Of a DNA stretch of 21,276 nucleotides, positions 1 through 7,068 are shown one piece after another. The stretch covers positions 1 through 21,276 of the forward strand of contig JAKBCG010000005.1 of assembly GCA_021808035.1 (NCBI GenBank). The letters are read 5' to 3'. The first letter of the stretch is position 1, and each line of letters starts with the position of its first letter. The notes under the pieces are model-generated. The model did no database searches. It worked only from the letters and a program-made list of their open reading frames with translations, and had not been told where the DNA came from. Made by a program: the position numbers and the translations under genes. This stretch comes from Pseudomonadota bacterium. GTDB taxonomy: Bacteria > Pseudomonadota > Gammaproteobacteria > Steroidobacterales > Steroidobacteraceae.

Positions 1-1831
1 CAACCACGTAGTAGCTCCCCGGCGTCACGCCGCGGATCGTGTAGCTGCCGCTGTAGGCGCCCGCCGAACCGCTCAAGCTGACCGCGGTCCCGTAGACCGC
101 CGACTGACCGTTGCAGCCCGAGCAGGCCTGGAAGACCATCACATTCACGAGCCCGGTCTTGGAGCCCGCATAGCTCAGGGTCCCGGAGATCGTATAGGCG
201 CCATTGCCGGCATTGGTCGCGGCGTCGCTGAAGTTCTCGCCGGTCACGTTCGCGTTGGTGATCGTGACCGCCGCGTTGGTCGGTGAGAACGTGTAACCGT
301 TGAGCGACGGCGTCACGGTGTAGTTGCCGGGTGCGAGACCGCTGAAGCTATACGTGCCGTTCGCGGCGGTCGACGTGGCGTTGGACGATGCTCCGGACAG
401 AGTGACGGTCACGCCGGACACCCAGGTGCCGCTCACGGTGCCGGAGATCGAGTACGTCGGTACGACCACGGCGCTCGAGGTGAAGTTGGTGCCGGTCACG
501 TTGGAACTGGTGATCGTGACCGGGGTGCTGGTCGGCGAGAACGTATAGCCGCTGAGCGAGGGCGTCACGGTGTAGTTGCCCGGGGCGAGTCCGGTGAACG
601 TGTAGCTGCCGTTGGCGGCGGTTGTGGTCGTGCCGGTGCCCGCGCCGGACAGGGTGATCGTGACGCCGCTCGCGACCGCGCCGCTCACGACGCCGGAGAT
701 CGAATAGGTCGCGGCGACAACCGCGGTCGAAGTGAAGTTCGTGCCGGTCACGTTGGAACTGCTGATCGTGACCGCGGTGCTGGTCGGCGAGAAGGTGTAG
801 CCGCTCGCCGTCGGTGTCACGGTGTAGTTGCCCGGGGAGAGTCCGGTGAACGTGTAGCTGCCGTTGGCGGCGGTCGTGGTGGTGCCGGTGCCCGCGCCGG
901 ACAGGGTGACCGTGACGCCGCCCGCGACCGCGCCGCTCACGGTGCCGGAGATCGAATAGGTCGCGGCGACGACCGCAGTCGAGGTGAAGTTCGTGCCGGT
1001 CACGTCGGAGCTGTTGATTGTGACCGCGGTGCTGGTCGGCGAAAAGGTGTAGCCGCTCGCCGTCGGTGTCACGGTGTAGTTGCCCGGGGCGAGTCCGGTG
1101 AACGTGTAGCTGCCGTTGGCGGCGGTTGTGGTCGTGCCGGTGCCCGCGCCGGACAGGGTGACCGTGACGCCGCCCGCGACCGCGCCGCTCACGGTGCCGG
1201 AGATCGAATAGGTCGCCGGGGGAGTCGGGGTCGCGACGAAGGTCGTCGCGCTCAGGTTGGTGTTCGAGATCGTCACCTGGGCGCTCGTCGGTGCGAAGGT
1301 GTATCCGGCGAGCGTCGGGGTCACCGTGTAACTGCCGGCCGCGAGGTTCGCGAACGAGTACTGGCCCGACGCGTTCGAGGTCTGCGTCGCGCTCGCCGCA
1401 CCGCTCAACTGCAACGAGACCCCGGCGAGCGCGCCGCCGTTCGAGGTCTGCACCGCGCCGCTCAAGGTGTAGGTCGTGGCCGCGGCGGTGAAATTCTCGG
1501 CGCTGAGGTTGGCGCCGCTGATGGTCACGGAGAGGTTCGTCGGGCTGAACGTCTCACCCGCGAGCGTTGGCGTGATCGTGTAGCTCCCGTTCGCGAGTCC
1601 GGTGAACTGGTAATTGCCGGACGAGTCGGTGGTCGTGGTCGCGCTGGACGCGCCGCTCAACGCGACGCTGACTCCGGGGGTGCCGCTGATGGTGCCGGAG
1701 ATCGTGTAGGTGTTCGTCTGGGTTCCGCTCCCGCCACCGCTGCTGCCTCCGCAGGCGGCGACCGCGAGGAACGTCGCCATGATGAGTCCCCGATAGATGC
1801 CCCGAACGAGAAAGCCGACTGTGCCGTTCAC
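1..1831 (-). CDS. Repeat-rich surface lipoprotein, N-terminal part (runs off left edge)
   Basis: The frame stays open from a GTG at 1831 to the window edge (610 codons), so the C-terminus is missing. The first 27 residues form a lipoprotein signal: arginines at 10 and 14, a hydrophobic stretch, then the lipobox VAAC with Cys27. A Gly/Ser-rich linker follows. A GGGGTGAGG ribosome site lies just upstream of the GTG; the in-frame ATG at 1780 would leave too short a signal. The rest is a chain of about six Ig-like/carboxypeptidase-regulatory-like units of 79-87 residues, each with motifs like SGTVSG, NGSYTFTGL and GYTFSPT. A seventh, divergent unit near the edge carries a CSGC pair. Such proteins usually act as extracytoplasmic stalks or adhesins; the function of this one is unknown. 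The next gene upstream, yfcF, is co-directional but separated by 135 bases with hairpins. Confidence 0.85.
   Translation of the reverse strand, partial: MNGTVGFLVRGIYRGLIMATFLAVAACGGSSGGGSGTQTNTYTISGTISGTPGVSVALSGASSATTTTDSSGNYQFTGLANGSYTITPTLAGETFSPTNLSVTISGANLSAENFTAAATTYTLSGAVQTSNGGALAGVSLQLSGAASATQTSNASGQYSFANLAAGSYTVTPTLAGYTFAPTSAQVTISNTNLSATTFVATPTPPATYSISGTVSGAVAGGVTVTLSGAGTGTTTTAANGSYTFTGLAPGNYTVTPTASGYTFSPTSTAVTINSSDVTGTNFTSTAVVAATYSISGTVSGAVAGGVTVTLSGAGTGTTTTAANGSYTFTGLSPGNYTVTPTASGYTFSPTSTAVTISSSNVTGTNFTSTAVVAATYSISGVVSGAVASGVTITLSGAGTGTTTTAANGSYTFTGLAPGNYTVTPSLSGYTFSPTSTPVTITSSNVTGTNFTSSAVVVPTYSISGTVSGTWVSGVTVTLSGASSNATSTAANGTYSFSGLAPGNYTVTPSLNGYTFSPTNAAVTITNANVTGENFSDAATNAGNGAYTISGTLSYAGSKTGLVNVMVFQACSGCNGQSAVYGTAVSLSGSAGAYSGSYTIRGVTPGSYYVV
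199..1711 (-). repeat. Tandem array of ~252-nt coding repeats
   Basis: Six repeat units of the lipoprotein gene lie here. The codons for FSPT (plus-strand anchor GTCGGNGNGA or close variants) recur at 279, 531, 783, 1035, 1287 and 1539, exactly 252 bases apart. The three units between 458 and 1213 are each exactly 252 bases and nearly identical in nucleotide sequence. The outer units (1214-1474, 1475-1711 and 199-457) have diverged. This pattern fits recent internal duplication or gene conversion, and the copy number could vary between strains. The period is far too long, and the units too clearly coding, for a CRISPR array. Confidence 0.9.
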
Positions 1832-1894
1832 GATGCCTCACCCCGTTGATGGAACTGCGCGCGAGTGACGGTACGCGGGATGTGCGCGCCTGAC

Positions 1895-1912
1895 GTCACC
1901 CTTTAGGGTGAC
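1895..1912. promoter_or_regulatory. Perfect inverted repeat upstream of the lipoprotein gene
   Basis: GTCACCCTTTAGGGTGAC has 7-bp arms and a 4-base centre. An outer GCGCGC pair (1884-1889 and 1915-1920) extends it into an imperfect longer hairpin. It lies about 65 bases before the lipoprotein GTG. No T-run follows on the minus strand, so an operator or a 5'-UTR hairpin is more likely than a classical terminator. Confidence 0.4.
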
Positions 1913-1936
1913 AAGCGCGCTCAACGTGAATCGGAT

Positions 1937-1960
1937 CACGGGCGCCGGCGCGCGCCCGTG
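1937..1960 (-). terminator. GC-rich hairpin just after yfcF
   Basis: Arms CACGGGCGC and GCGCCCGTG (9 bp, 6-base loop) begin 7 bases beyond the yfcF stop codon. The position suits transcription termination, but there is no U-tract, so it could be only an mRNA-stabilising stem. Confidence 0.4.
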
Positions 1961-1966
1961 CGGCGT

Positions 1967-2596
1967 TCAATAGTCGACGATGGGCGGACGCCGCTGCGCG
2001 ATCCAGCGCGCGACGCTCGGGCGGCGCCACTGGCGATGCGCGTACTCGGCGAGCGGCGCCGGCACGGGATCGCCGTGTGCGACCAATCGCTGCAACATCA
2101 TCGCGAGGTCCACGTCCGCAATCGACCAGCTTCCGCATAGATATCCGCGCGAACCGTCGAGCCACGCGAGTGCGGCGGTCGTGAGCTTGTCCGCCGCGGC
2201 TCGCGCCGCCGCCGACAGCGGTGGCCGCTTCGTCCCGCAGAAAACGACGAACGTCGGGCGCTCCTCGCGGATCGGCATCAGGTCGCTGCGCACCCAGGCC
2301 TGAACCTGGCGCGCCCGCGCCCTCTCGCGCGGCCCGCCCGGGTAGAGCCGCGTGCCGCCCGGGAAGGCCTCGTCGAGGTATTCGGCAATCGCCGAGGACT
2401 CCGACAGCGCGAAATCCTCGTGGATCAGGGTCGGGACGCGGCGGGTGAGCGACGCGCGCGCGTAATGCGGGTTCTCGTTCGCGTGTTTCGCGAGGTCGAG
2501 CGGCTCGACGTCGAAGGCGAGTTCCTTCTCGACGAGGCTCACGAACGCGGTGAGCGCGTAAGGGCTCACGTAGTTGGAATCGACATATAGTCGCAT
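1967..2596 (-). CDS. yfcF: Glutathione S-transferase, YfcF type
   Basis: This 209-residue protein matches E. coli YfcF (about 214 residues) along its length. It has an N-terminal thioredoxin fold with the SPY motif at 11-13 (VSPYALTAFVSLVEKE), then TRRVP and ELSESSAIAEYLDE-like segments that form the glutathione site. A helical C-terminal domain carries the family signature QAWVRSDLMPIREERPT and the IADVDLAMMLQRLV segment. YfcF enzymes conjugate glutathione and have glutathione-dependent peroxidase activity in the cytosol, with a role in oxidative stress defence. The ATG at 2596 was chosen because the fold begins there and GAGG lies 9 bases upstream; the frame itself is open further. It is divergent from amtB across a 296-base regulatory interval and is not obviously linked to it in function. 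Confidence 0.93.
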   Translation of the reverse strand: MRLYVDSNYVSPYALTAFVSLVEKELAFDVEPLDLAKHANENPHYARASLTRRVPTLIHEDFALSESSAIAEYLDEAFPGGTRLYPGGPRERARARQVQAWVRSDLMPIREERPTFVVFCGTKRPPLSAAARAAADKLTTAALAWLDGSRGYLCGSWSIADVDLAMMLQRLVAHGDPVPAPLAEYAHRQWRRPSVARWIAQRRPPIVDY

Positions 2597-2702
2597 GCGT
2601 GCCGTCCTCGTGTGTGGAGCGCGGACCCGGCCGGCGCCGGGCAATCTGCAAAATACCATGCGATCGACGCCCGGCTCGACCCCTCTTCAGATGCCCGCGC
2701 CG

Positions 2703-2719
2703 CGCACCACCCCGGTGCG
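2703..2719. promoter_or_regulatory. NtrC-like binding site 1 upstream of amtB
   Basis: CGCACCACCCCGGTGCG is a perfect dyad, CGCACC-N5-GGTGCG. It differs from the enterobacterial NtrC consensus TGCACC-N5-GGTGCA only at the two outermost bases. Its centre is 21 bp from that of the second site, so the two lie on the same face of the helix. With the predicted amtB start near 2840 it is centred at about -129. Confidence 0.65.
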
Positions 2720-2723
2720 GCAA

Positions 2724-2740
2724 TGCACCGGATCGGTGCG
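2724..2740. promoter_or_regulatory. NtrC-like binding site 2 upstream of amtB
   Basis: TGCACCGGATCGGTGCG matches TGCACC-N5-GGTGCA with a single outer mismatch and correct spacing. It is centred at about -108 from the predicted start, a usual enhancer distance for a sigma-54 promoter. Together with site 1 it forms a tandem pair of the kind known at the E. coli glnA enhancer. Confidence 0.72.
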
Positions 2741-2813
2741 TCACGCCGTCGTGCGCACTGCGGAAGCCACCTGCCCGGCCTGCGGCCGGCGGATTTGCAT
2801 CGCAGGTCAGGGG

Positions 2814-2830
2814 TTGGCATCGGAATTGCT
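2814..2830 (+). promoter_or_regulatory. Sigma-54 (-24/-12) promoter of amtB
   Basis: TTGGCATCGGAATTGCT fits the RpoN consensus YTGGCACGRNNNTTGCW at all but two defined positions. The essential GG (2816-2817) and GC (2828-2829) are 10 bases apart, as required. The predicted transcription start is near 2840, which leaves about 53 bases of leader before the amtB ATG. The two upstream NtrC-like dyads support nitrogen-limitation control. This is read from sequence only. Confidence 0.75.
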
Positions 2831-2892
2831 TCCGTGTTCGCAGAGTCTGGTTCAGGCATGGCCGTTCGTGGGCACGGAGGAACGTCGCACCG

Positions 2893-4215
2893 ATGAATCG
2901 TTCGCGGAGATCGTTCTGGCGGCAAGTCGTCCCGCTGGCTGCGCTGCTCGTGGCCGGGCATGCCGCTGCGGCGCCGATCCAGCCGGATATCGTTCCGTTC
3001 GCGCGGATCAGCGCCGGCGACACCGCGTGGATGCTCACCTCCACCGCGTTGGTGTTGATGATGACGGTACCGGGACTTGCGCTCTTCTACGGGGGCATGG
3101 TCCGCAAGAAGAACGTGTTGTCGACCTTGATGCAGAGCTTCGCGATCACCTGCGTGGTCACGATCCTGTGGTGGGCCGTCGGCTACTCGCTCGCATTCAC
3201 GCCGGGTCCGACGCCATATCTCGGCGGCCTCGGCCGGGCGTTCTTCGACGGCATCGTCTATCTGCACGACGCCGGCCGGGTGAGTGTATCGCCGCTCGCG
3301 CCGACGATTCCCGAGTCCGTGTATGCGATGTTCCAGGGCACGTTCGCGATCATCACGCCGGCGTTGATCTGCGGATCCCTCGCCGAACGCATGAAATTCT
3401 CGGCGATGTTGTGGTTCATGTCGCTCTGGCTGCTCATCGTCTATTGTCCGGTCGCGCATTGGATGTGGGCGCCGGGCGGCTGGTTCGCGGCCACGCAGCT
3501 CGACTTCGCGGGTGGCACCGTCGTCCACGTCAACGCGGGGATCGCGGGCCTCGCGTCGGCGTTGATGCTCGGGAAGCGCATCGGTTACGGACGAACGGCG
3601 ATGGCGCCGCACAACCTGACCTTGACCGTGATCGGCACGGCCCTGCTGTGGGTGGGCTGGTTCGGGTTCAATGCGGGATCGGCGCTCGTCTCCGATGGGC
3701 GCGCCGGCATGGCGTTCCTGGCCACCCACGTCGCCGCGGCTGCCGCGGCGATCACCTGGATGTTCACGGAGTGGCTCCTGAAGGGCAAACCGAGCGTGCT
3801 CGGCATCGCGTCCGGCGCAGTCGCGGGACTCGTCGCGATCACGCCGGCAGCGGGCTTCGTCACGCCGGACGGGGCGGTGCTGATCGGCGCGCTGGCGGGC
3901 GTCGTCTGTTATGGGTCGGCTACGTCGATGAAGAAGTGGTTCGGCTATGACGATGCACTGGACGCATTCGGCGTGCATGGCGTCGGTGGAATCCTCGGTG
4001 CATTGCTCACCGGCGCGCTCGTCAGCAAGGCGGTCAGCGGCGCGACCGGCAGTGTCCTCACGCAGTTGAAGGGCGTGACCGCGACCTTGGCGTGGAGTTT
4101 CCTGGCGAGCATTGCGATCCTCAAGGCGATCGACCTCACGATCGGGCTGCGCGTGAGTACGGACGAGGAACGCGAAGGACTCGACATCGCTTTGCACGGC
4201 GAAGCGATCGAATGA
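2893..4215 (+). CDS. amtB: Ammonium transporter Amt/MEP/Rh family
   Basis: This 440-residue inner-membrane channel protein imports ammonium as a homotrimer. Residues 1-27 look like a cleaved signal (RSRRSFWR, a hydrophobic core, GHAAAA), followed by the eleven-helix Amt core. Hallmarks are GDTAWMLTSTALVLMMTVPGL (42-61), FYGGMVRKKN (65-74), MFQGTFAIITPA (146-157, Phe gate), DFAGGTVVHVNAG (204-216) with the first pore His212, WFGFNAGSAL (256-265) and AFGVHGVGG (358-366) with the second pore His362. The C-terminal tail RVSTDEEREGLDIALHGE is the usual cytoplasmic segment that meets the PII protein GlnK. GGAGG lies 12 bases before the chosen ATG, a slightly long spacing. No glnK is adjacent, unlike the common glnK-amtB pair. 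The sigma-54 and NtrC-like elements upstream point to induction under nitrogen limitation. Confidence 0.97.
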   Translation: MNRSRRSFWRQVVPLAALLVAGHAAAAPIQPDIVPFARISAGDTAWMLTSTALVLMMTVPGLALFYGGMVRKKNVLSTLMQSFAITCVVTILWWAVGYSLAFTPGPTPYLGGLGRAFFDGIVYLHDAGRVSVSPLAPTIPESVYAMFQGTFAIITPALICGSLAERMKFSAMLWFMSLWLLIVYCPVAHWMWAPGGWFAATQLDFAGGTVVHVNAGIAGLASALMLGKRIGYGRTAMAPHNLTLTVIGTALLWVGWFGFNAGSALVSDGRAGMAFLATHVAAAAAAITWMFTEWLLKGKPSVLGIASGAVAGLVAITPAAGFVTPDGAVLIGALAGVVCYGSATSMKKWFGYDDALDAFGVHGVGGILGALLTGALVSKAVSGATGSVLTQLKGVTATLAWSFLASIAILKAIDLTIGLRVSTDEEREGLDIALHGEAIE

Positions 4216-4230
4216 TCGCTCGGGGTGCGA

Positions 4231-4248
4231 TGGCGGCCCGTGCCGCCA
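4231..4248. terminator. Hairpin between convergent amtB and the outer-membrane barrel gene
   Basis: TGGCGGC-CCGT-GCCGCCA forms a perfect 7-bp stem with a 4-base loop in the 72-base gap between two convergent genes. It could stop transcription from both sides. There is no clear T-run on either strand, so this is a weak call. Confidence 0.35.
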
Positions 4249-4287
4249 CCGCCCTCCCCGCATGGCGATCCGGTAAAGTGCGGATCC

Positions 4288-4836
4288 CTAGAAGCGCCAG
4301 CTCACACCCGCGCTGAACACGTCCGAGTTGTAGGAATATCCCGCGTCGGTTCCGCCCGGGAAATGCGTCCATTCGAAGTTCAATCCGAGCGCGCCGCGCA
4401 ATGCGACGTCGCCGCCGACGCCGAACGACAGGCCAGTGTTGGTGGTGTGCCCGTCACCGAAGTTGCGGCTGAGGCTAACCGTGCCGAGTCCGGCGACGCC
4501 ATAGACCGAGAACGTCGGCAGGATCGGGTAGGAACCCTTGAGATACGCGCCGCCGATCGTGTCGACGCTCACCGCGGCGCCGGCACTGTTGTCGCTCGAG
4601 AGTCCGGTCCCGATCCGGCCCTCGATGCCGAAATAATCGGACAGCGGCATGCCGATGCGCGCGATGATCAGGCTGGGGCTCACGGTCGAGAGTCCGCTTT
4701 CGTCGTAGCGCATGATCCCGATATTCGCACCGACGTAAGGTTGGAAGTCGTACTGGGACGTTCCAAATCCGGCCGCGCCGGCGGTGCCGGACAGCACGAG
4801 CAAGGGTGCCGCGAACGGCAGACATCGTTTGATCAT
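4288..4836 (-). CDS. Small outer-membrane beta-barrel protein
   Basis: The 182-residue protein starts with a signal peptide (MIKRCLPFAAPLLVLSGTAGAA). It continues with alternating polar/hydrophobic strands such as FQPYVGANIGIMRYDE, YFGIEGRIGTGLS, GAYLKGSYPI, FSVYGVAGLGTVSL, LSFGVGGDVALRG and LGLNFEWTHF. It ends in VSWRF, the aromatic C-terminal signal read by the Bam machinery. Size and strand count suit an 8-stranded barrel of the OmpA-like/OMP_b-brl type. Its role (pore, adhesin or structural) cannot be told. It lies 146 bases downstream of the DoxD-DoxA gene on the same strand, with an ECF-like promoter candidate in between, so it may be transcribed apart from that cassette. The ribosome site is weak (GGGGA). 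Confidence 0.85.
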   Translation of the reverse strand: MIKRCLPFAAPLLVLSGTAGAAGFGTSQYDFQPYVGANIGIMRYDESGLSTVSPSLIIARIGMPLSDYFGIEGRIGTGLSSDNSAGAAVSVDTIGGAYLKGSYPILPTFSVYGVAGLGTVSLSRNFGDGHTTNTGLSFGVGGDVALRGALGLNFEWTHFPGGTDAGYSYNSDVFSAGVSWRF

Positions 4837-4868
4837 CAGAAGTCCCCACGGTGGTTCGTTGTAAGAAG

Positions 4869-4896
4869 GTCGACTCCACCGTCGCGGCGGAGTTCC
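4869..4896 (-). promoter_or_regulatory. Candidate ECF-sigma promoter of the outer-membrane barrel gene
   Basis: On the minus strand GGAACTC (4896-4890), a 16-base spacer and TCGAC (4873-4869) resemble the GGAACTT / TCTRA pattern of RpoE-type sigma factors. The start would fall about 25 bases before the ATG at 4836. The -35 match is good and the -10 is only partial. A hairpin, GTCGCC-GATT-GGCGAC (4915-4900), lies just upstream. Confidence 0.35.
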
Positions 4897-4982
4897 CGGG
4901 TCGCCAATCGGCGACAGTGCCGTCGGGCGCGCGGGCGTCAGGGGACTCGCGGGGCCGAGTCACATTCGCGCGGATGCCTCGG

Positions 4983-6056
4983 TCAACGGGTGGTGCCGAG
5001 CGTGGCGCTCGTCGTGAACCGAATCGCGTCGATCGTGGTCGCCTCGATCACGTAACGGCCCGGCGCGAGGCGCAGTCCGGTTTGAGCCGCCGGCAACGCG
5101 ATGGTCGCCTTGGAGCCGACGCCCGCCTGGATGCTCTCGAACCCGGGCCCGAACCGGTTGTACGCGTAATCGTTCGCGAACGCGGCTTTCGGCAGCGCGC
5201 CAAGATTCGAACCGTTCCAGGTCTCGACGGCGCGCCCGTCCGGTCCGCGGAGCACGATCCGCACGATGTGCGCCGGGACGGCCGGCGTGCCCCCGTCGAG
5301 GTAGGCGTGGAACGAGACGCCTCCGTCGCCACGCACGACCGCGTCGCTCAGGGTCACATGATGCTTCGACGGGCTGACGGGACCGGAATGGAATGGCGTC
5401 ACGACCGAACCCCGGTAGTAGTGATAGGTCGATACCACGAACAGGATCGTCACGACCCAGAGCGCCTTGCCGAGCGATTCGAGGGTCTTCTCCGGCAAGG
5501 CTCCGCTCGCGACCCAGCGAAACCACGGCTTCCCCGCGAGCGCCGGCCGCGTCCGCCCGAGCCAGGCGTCGATCGAATAGGCACCCGCGCCACCCGCGAG
5601 CAGCGTCGCGCCGATCCCGAAATTGCACGCCGCCATCGTCCACTCGTCGATGCAGGTGGCCCCTTGCCAGCCGAACAGCAACATCAGCACGACGCTCAGA
5701 CCCATCGTGACCAGTGCGCTCAGCCGGGTCAGGAAGCCGAAGATCAGGAACAGACCGAAGATCAACTCCGCCGCGCTGAAGACGATGACGCCCGCATAGA
5801 GCAGGTAGAAATGCTGCAGCAGGTAGCTGACCAGGTGGTCCATTCCGAGGAGCGCGCCCGGCATCGCGGTCTGGAACTTGTTCGCCATCCAGTGCGCCGC
5901 GTGCGGATCGAGCTTCTTCGGCGCGTAGATGAATCGGCGGCTGCCACCGCCCCAGTAGATCCATCCTTGCACGAAGCGGGCGCTGAGCAGCGCGATGCCC
6001 GCGATCCGCCAGTCGGCGGATCGCGGGTTCCCGGTCGTCTTGGCATCGGTCGACAT
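4983..6056 (-). CDS. doxDA: DoxD-DoxA fusion, thiosulfate:quinone oxidoreductase
   Basis: The 357-residue protein joins the two TQO subunits in one chain. Residues ~15-165 are DoxD: membrane segments at about 17-37, 84-108, 111-130 and 141-160, with the family segments GWIYWGGGSRRFIYAPKKLD, MANKFQTAMPGALLGM and FGWQGATCIDEWTMAACNFGIG. A further membrane segment (~196-212) leads into the DoxA-like domain (~213-357, PFHSGPVSPSKHHVTLSDA onward), which is beta-rich and probably extracytoplasmic. In Acidianus, TQO oxidises thiosulfate to tetrathionate and reduces quinone; fused DoxDA proteins are known from Acidithiobacillus. GAGG lies 8 bases before the ATG. The gene follows the substrate-binding protein after 33 bases and is very likely in its operon. 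The family assignment is firm; the substrate here is inferred. Confidence 0.88.
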   Translation of the reverse strand: MSTDAKTTGNPRSADWRIAGIALLSARFVQGWIYWGGGSRRFIYAPKKLDPHAAHWMANKFQTAMPGALLGMDHLVSYLLQHFYLLYAGVIVFSAAELIFGLFLIFGFLTRLSALVTMGLSVVLMLLFGWQGATCIDEWTMAACNFGIGATLLAGGAGAYSIDAWLGRTRPALAGKPWFRWVASGALPEKTLESLGKALWVVTILFVVSTYHYYRGSVVTPFHSGPVSPSKHHVTLSDAVVRGDGGVSFHAYLDGGTPAVPAHIVRIVLRGPDGRAVETWNGSNLGALPKAAFANDYAYNRFGPGFESIQAGVGSKATIALPAAQTGLRLAPGRYVIEATTIDAIRFTTSATLGTTR

Positions 6057-6089
6057 GGCGCGGACCTCGTGACGTTCTGGACCGGCGTT

Positions 6090-7058
6090 TCAGTGGCGGT
6101 AGGGCGCGAAACCGTAGCGCGCGAAGATCGCGAGCGCCGGCGGGGACTTCAGGAAGTCGACCCAGGCGCGCGCGGCCCGCGGGTGCGGCGCGCTCTTCAG
6201 GATCCCGGCGGCGTAGATCGCGGTCACGTTCTGGGCGGAGGGGATCGCGACGTTTGCGATCGGATGCCCGGCCTGTTCCTGGAACATCGCCTCCGACTTC
6301 CACGTCACGCCCGCGTCGGCCTTGCCTTGCATCAGGAACAACGGCGTCTGCCGGTGATGGATGTGCGTGAGGATCGTCTCGCCGCTCTTCACCTTCGTCG
6401 CGTAGACCGCGGTCTCCAACGACCGTCCGCCCGCCTTCACGAGCGCCCCCTGGATCTGCCGCGCGACGCCCTCGAAGCGCGGGTTCGGCATCACCACGCG
6501 CACCCCGGGACGCGCGAGATCGGCGAGCGATGCGATGTGCGCCGGATTGCCCTTCGGGACCATGATCGTCAGATCGTTGGTGACGTACGGAACCGCCGGC
6601 CCGAGCACGTACCCCCGGGCGATCATCGCCTGCACGCCGCGCAGCCCGGCCGCGAACACGTCCGCCCGCACGCTCCAGGTCATGTTGCCGACCGTGATCG
6701 TGCCGCCGTTCTCGATCTGCCGCACCAGCAATCCCGGGGGGATCGTCTCGTAGTAGATCTCACCGCGCAGCTCGGGATGCGCCTTCTCGAACGCCGCGAC
6801 GAGAGGCGCCATCGCGAAGTAGTAGTTGCCGCCGACGAAGATCGTCAGTCGTGCGCCGCAAGGGTTGCCGTGGAAGTCGGGCAGGTCGTCGACCTCAGGC
6901 ACCGTGAACTCGAGCCCGCGCCGCACCGCCGGGTCGTTGGTGCCATGACTCCAGGGCGGATAGATCGAGTCCGCTCCCTGCGCGGCGCAAGCGGACGAGC
7001 CGCACCATGCGACGCACGCGGCGAGCGCCGCGACCATCGGCCAGATTCGCTGTCGCAT
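6090..7058 (-). CDS. Periplasmic substrate-binding protein (ModA-like, type 2 fold)
   Basis: The 322-residue protein begins with a secretion signal (MRQRIWPMVAALAACVAWC, probable cleavage after SSACA). A periplasmic binding protein type 2 fold follows: LTIFVGGNYYFAMAPLVAAFEKAHPEL near the start, then VGNMTWSVRADVFAAG, YVLGPAVPYVTNDLTIMVPKGNPAHI, and a C-terminal lobe with PLFLMQGKADAGVTWKSEAMF. The layout resembles molybdate/anion-binding ModA-like proteins, so a small oxyanion is a reasonable ligand guess. No ABC permease or ATPase gene is next to it. It sits 10 bases after the Tat/DsrE-like gene and 33 before doxDA, all on one strand. GAGG lies 8 bases before the ATG at 7058; an in-frame GTG at 7061 is an alternative start. 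Confidence 0.8.
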   Translation of the reverse strand: MRQRIWPMVAALAACVAWCGSSACAAQGADSIYPPWSHGTNDPAVRRGLEFTVPEVDDLPDFHGNPCGARLTIFVGGNYYFAMAPLVAAFEKAHPELRGEIYYETIPPGLLVRQIENGGTITVGNMTWSVRADVFAAGLRGVQAMIARGYVLGPAVPYVTNDLTIMVPKGNPAHIASLADLARPGVRVVMPNPRFEGVARQIQGALVKAGGRSLETAVYATKVKSGETILTHIHHRQTPLFLMQGKADAGVTWKSEAMFQEQAGHPIANVAIPSAQNVTAIYAAGILKSAPHPRAARAWVDFLKSPPALAIFARYGFAPYRH

Positions 7059-7068
7059 CACGTATCCC

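Noticed and set aside
199..1711. Regular repeats as a possible CRISPR array or mobile element
   Set aside because: The period is 252 bases in frame, with coding Ig-like units and no spacers, transposase or terminal inverted repeats.
1554..1841. A 95-codon frame from a GTG at 1841 overlapping the lipoprotein start
   Set aside because: It is out of frame with the lipobox and repeat domains, and its product is Arg/His-rich without features.
2566..4263. A 565-codon minus-strand frame across amtB
   Set aside because: It lies opposite a certain amtB and shows only low-complexity Arg-rich sequence, so it is a shadow.
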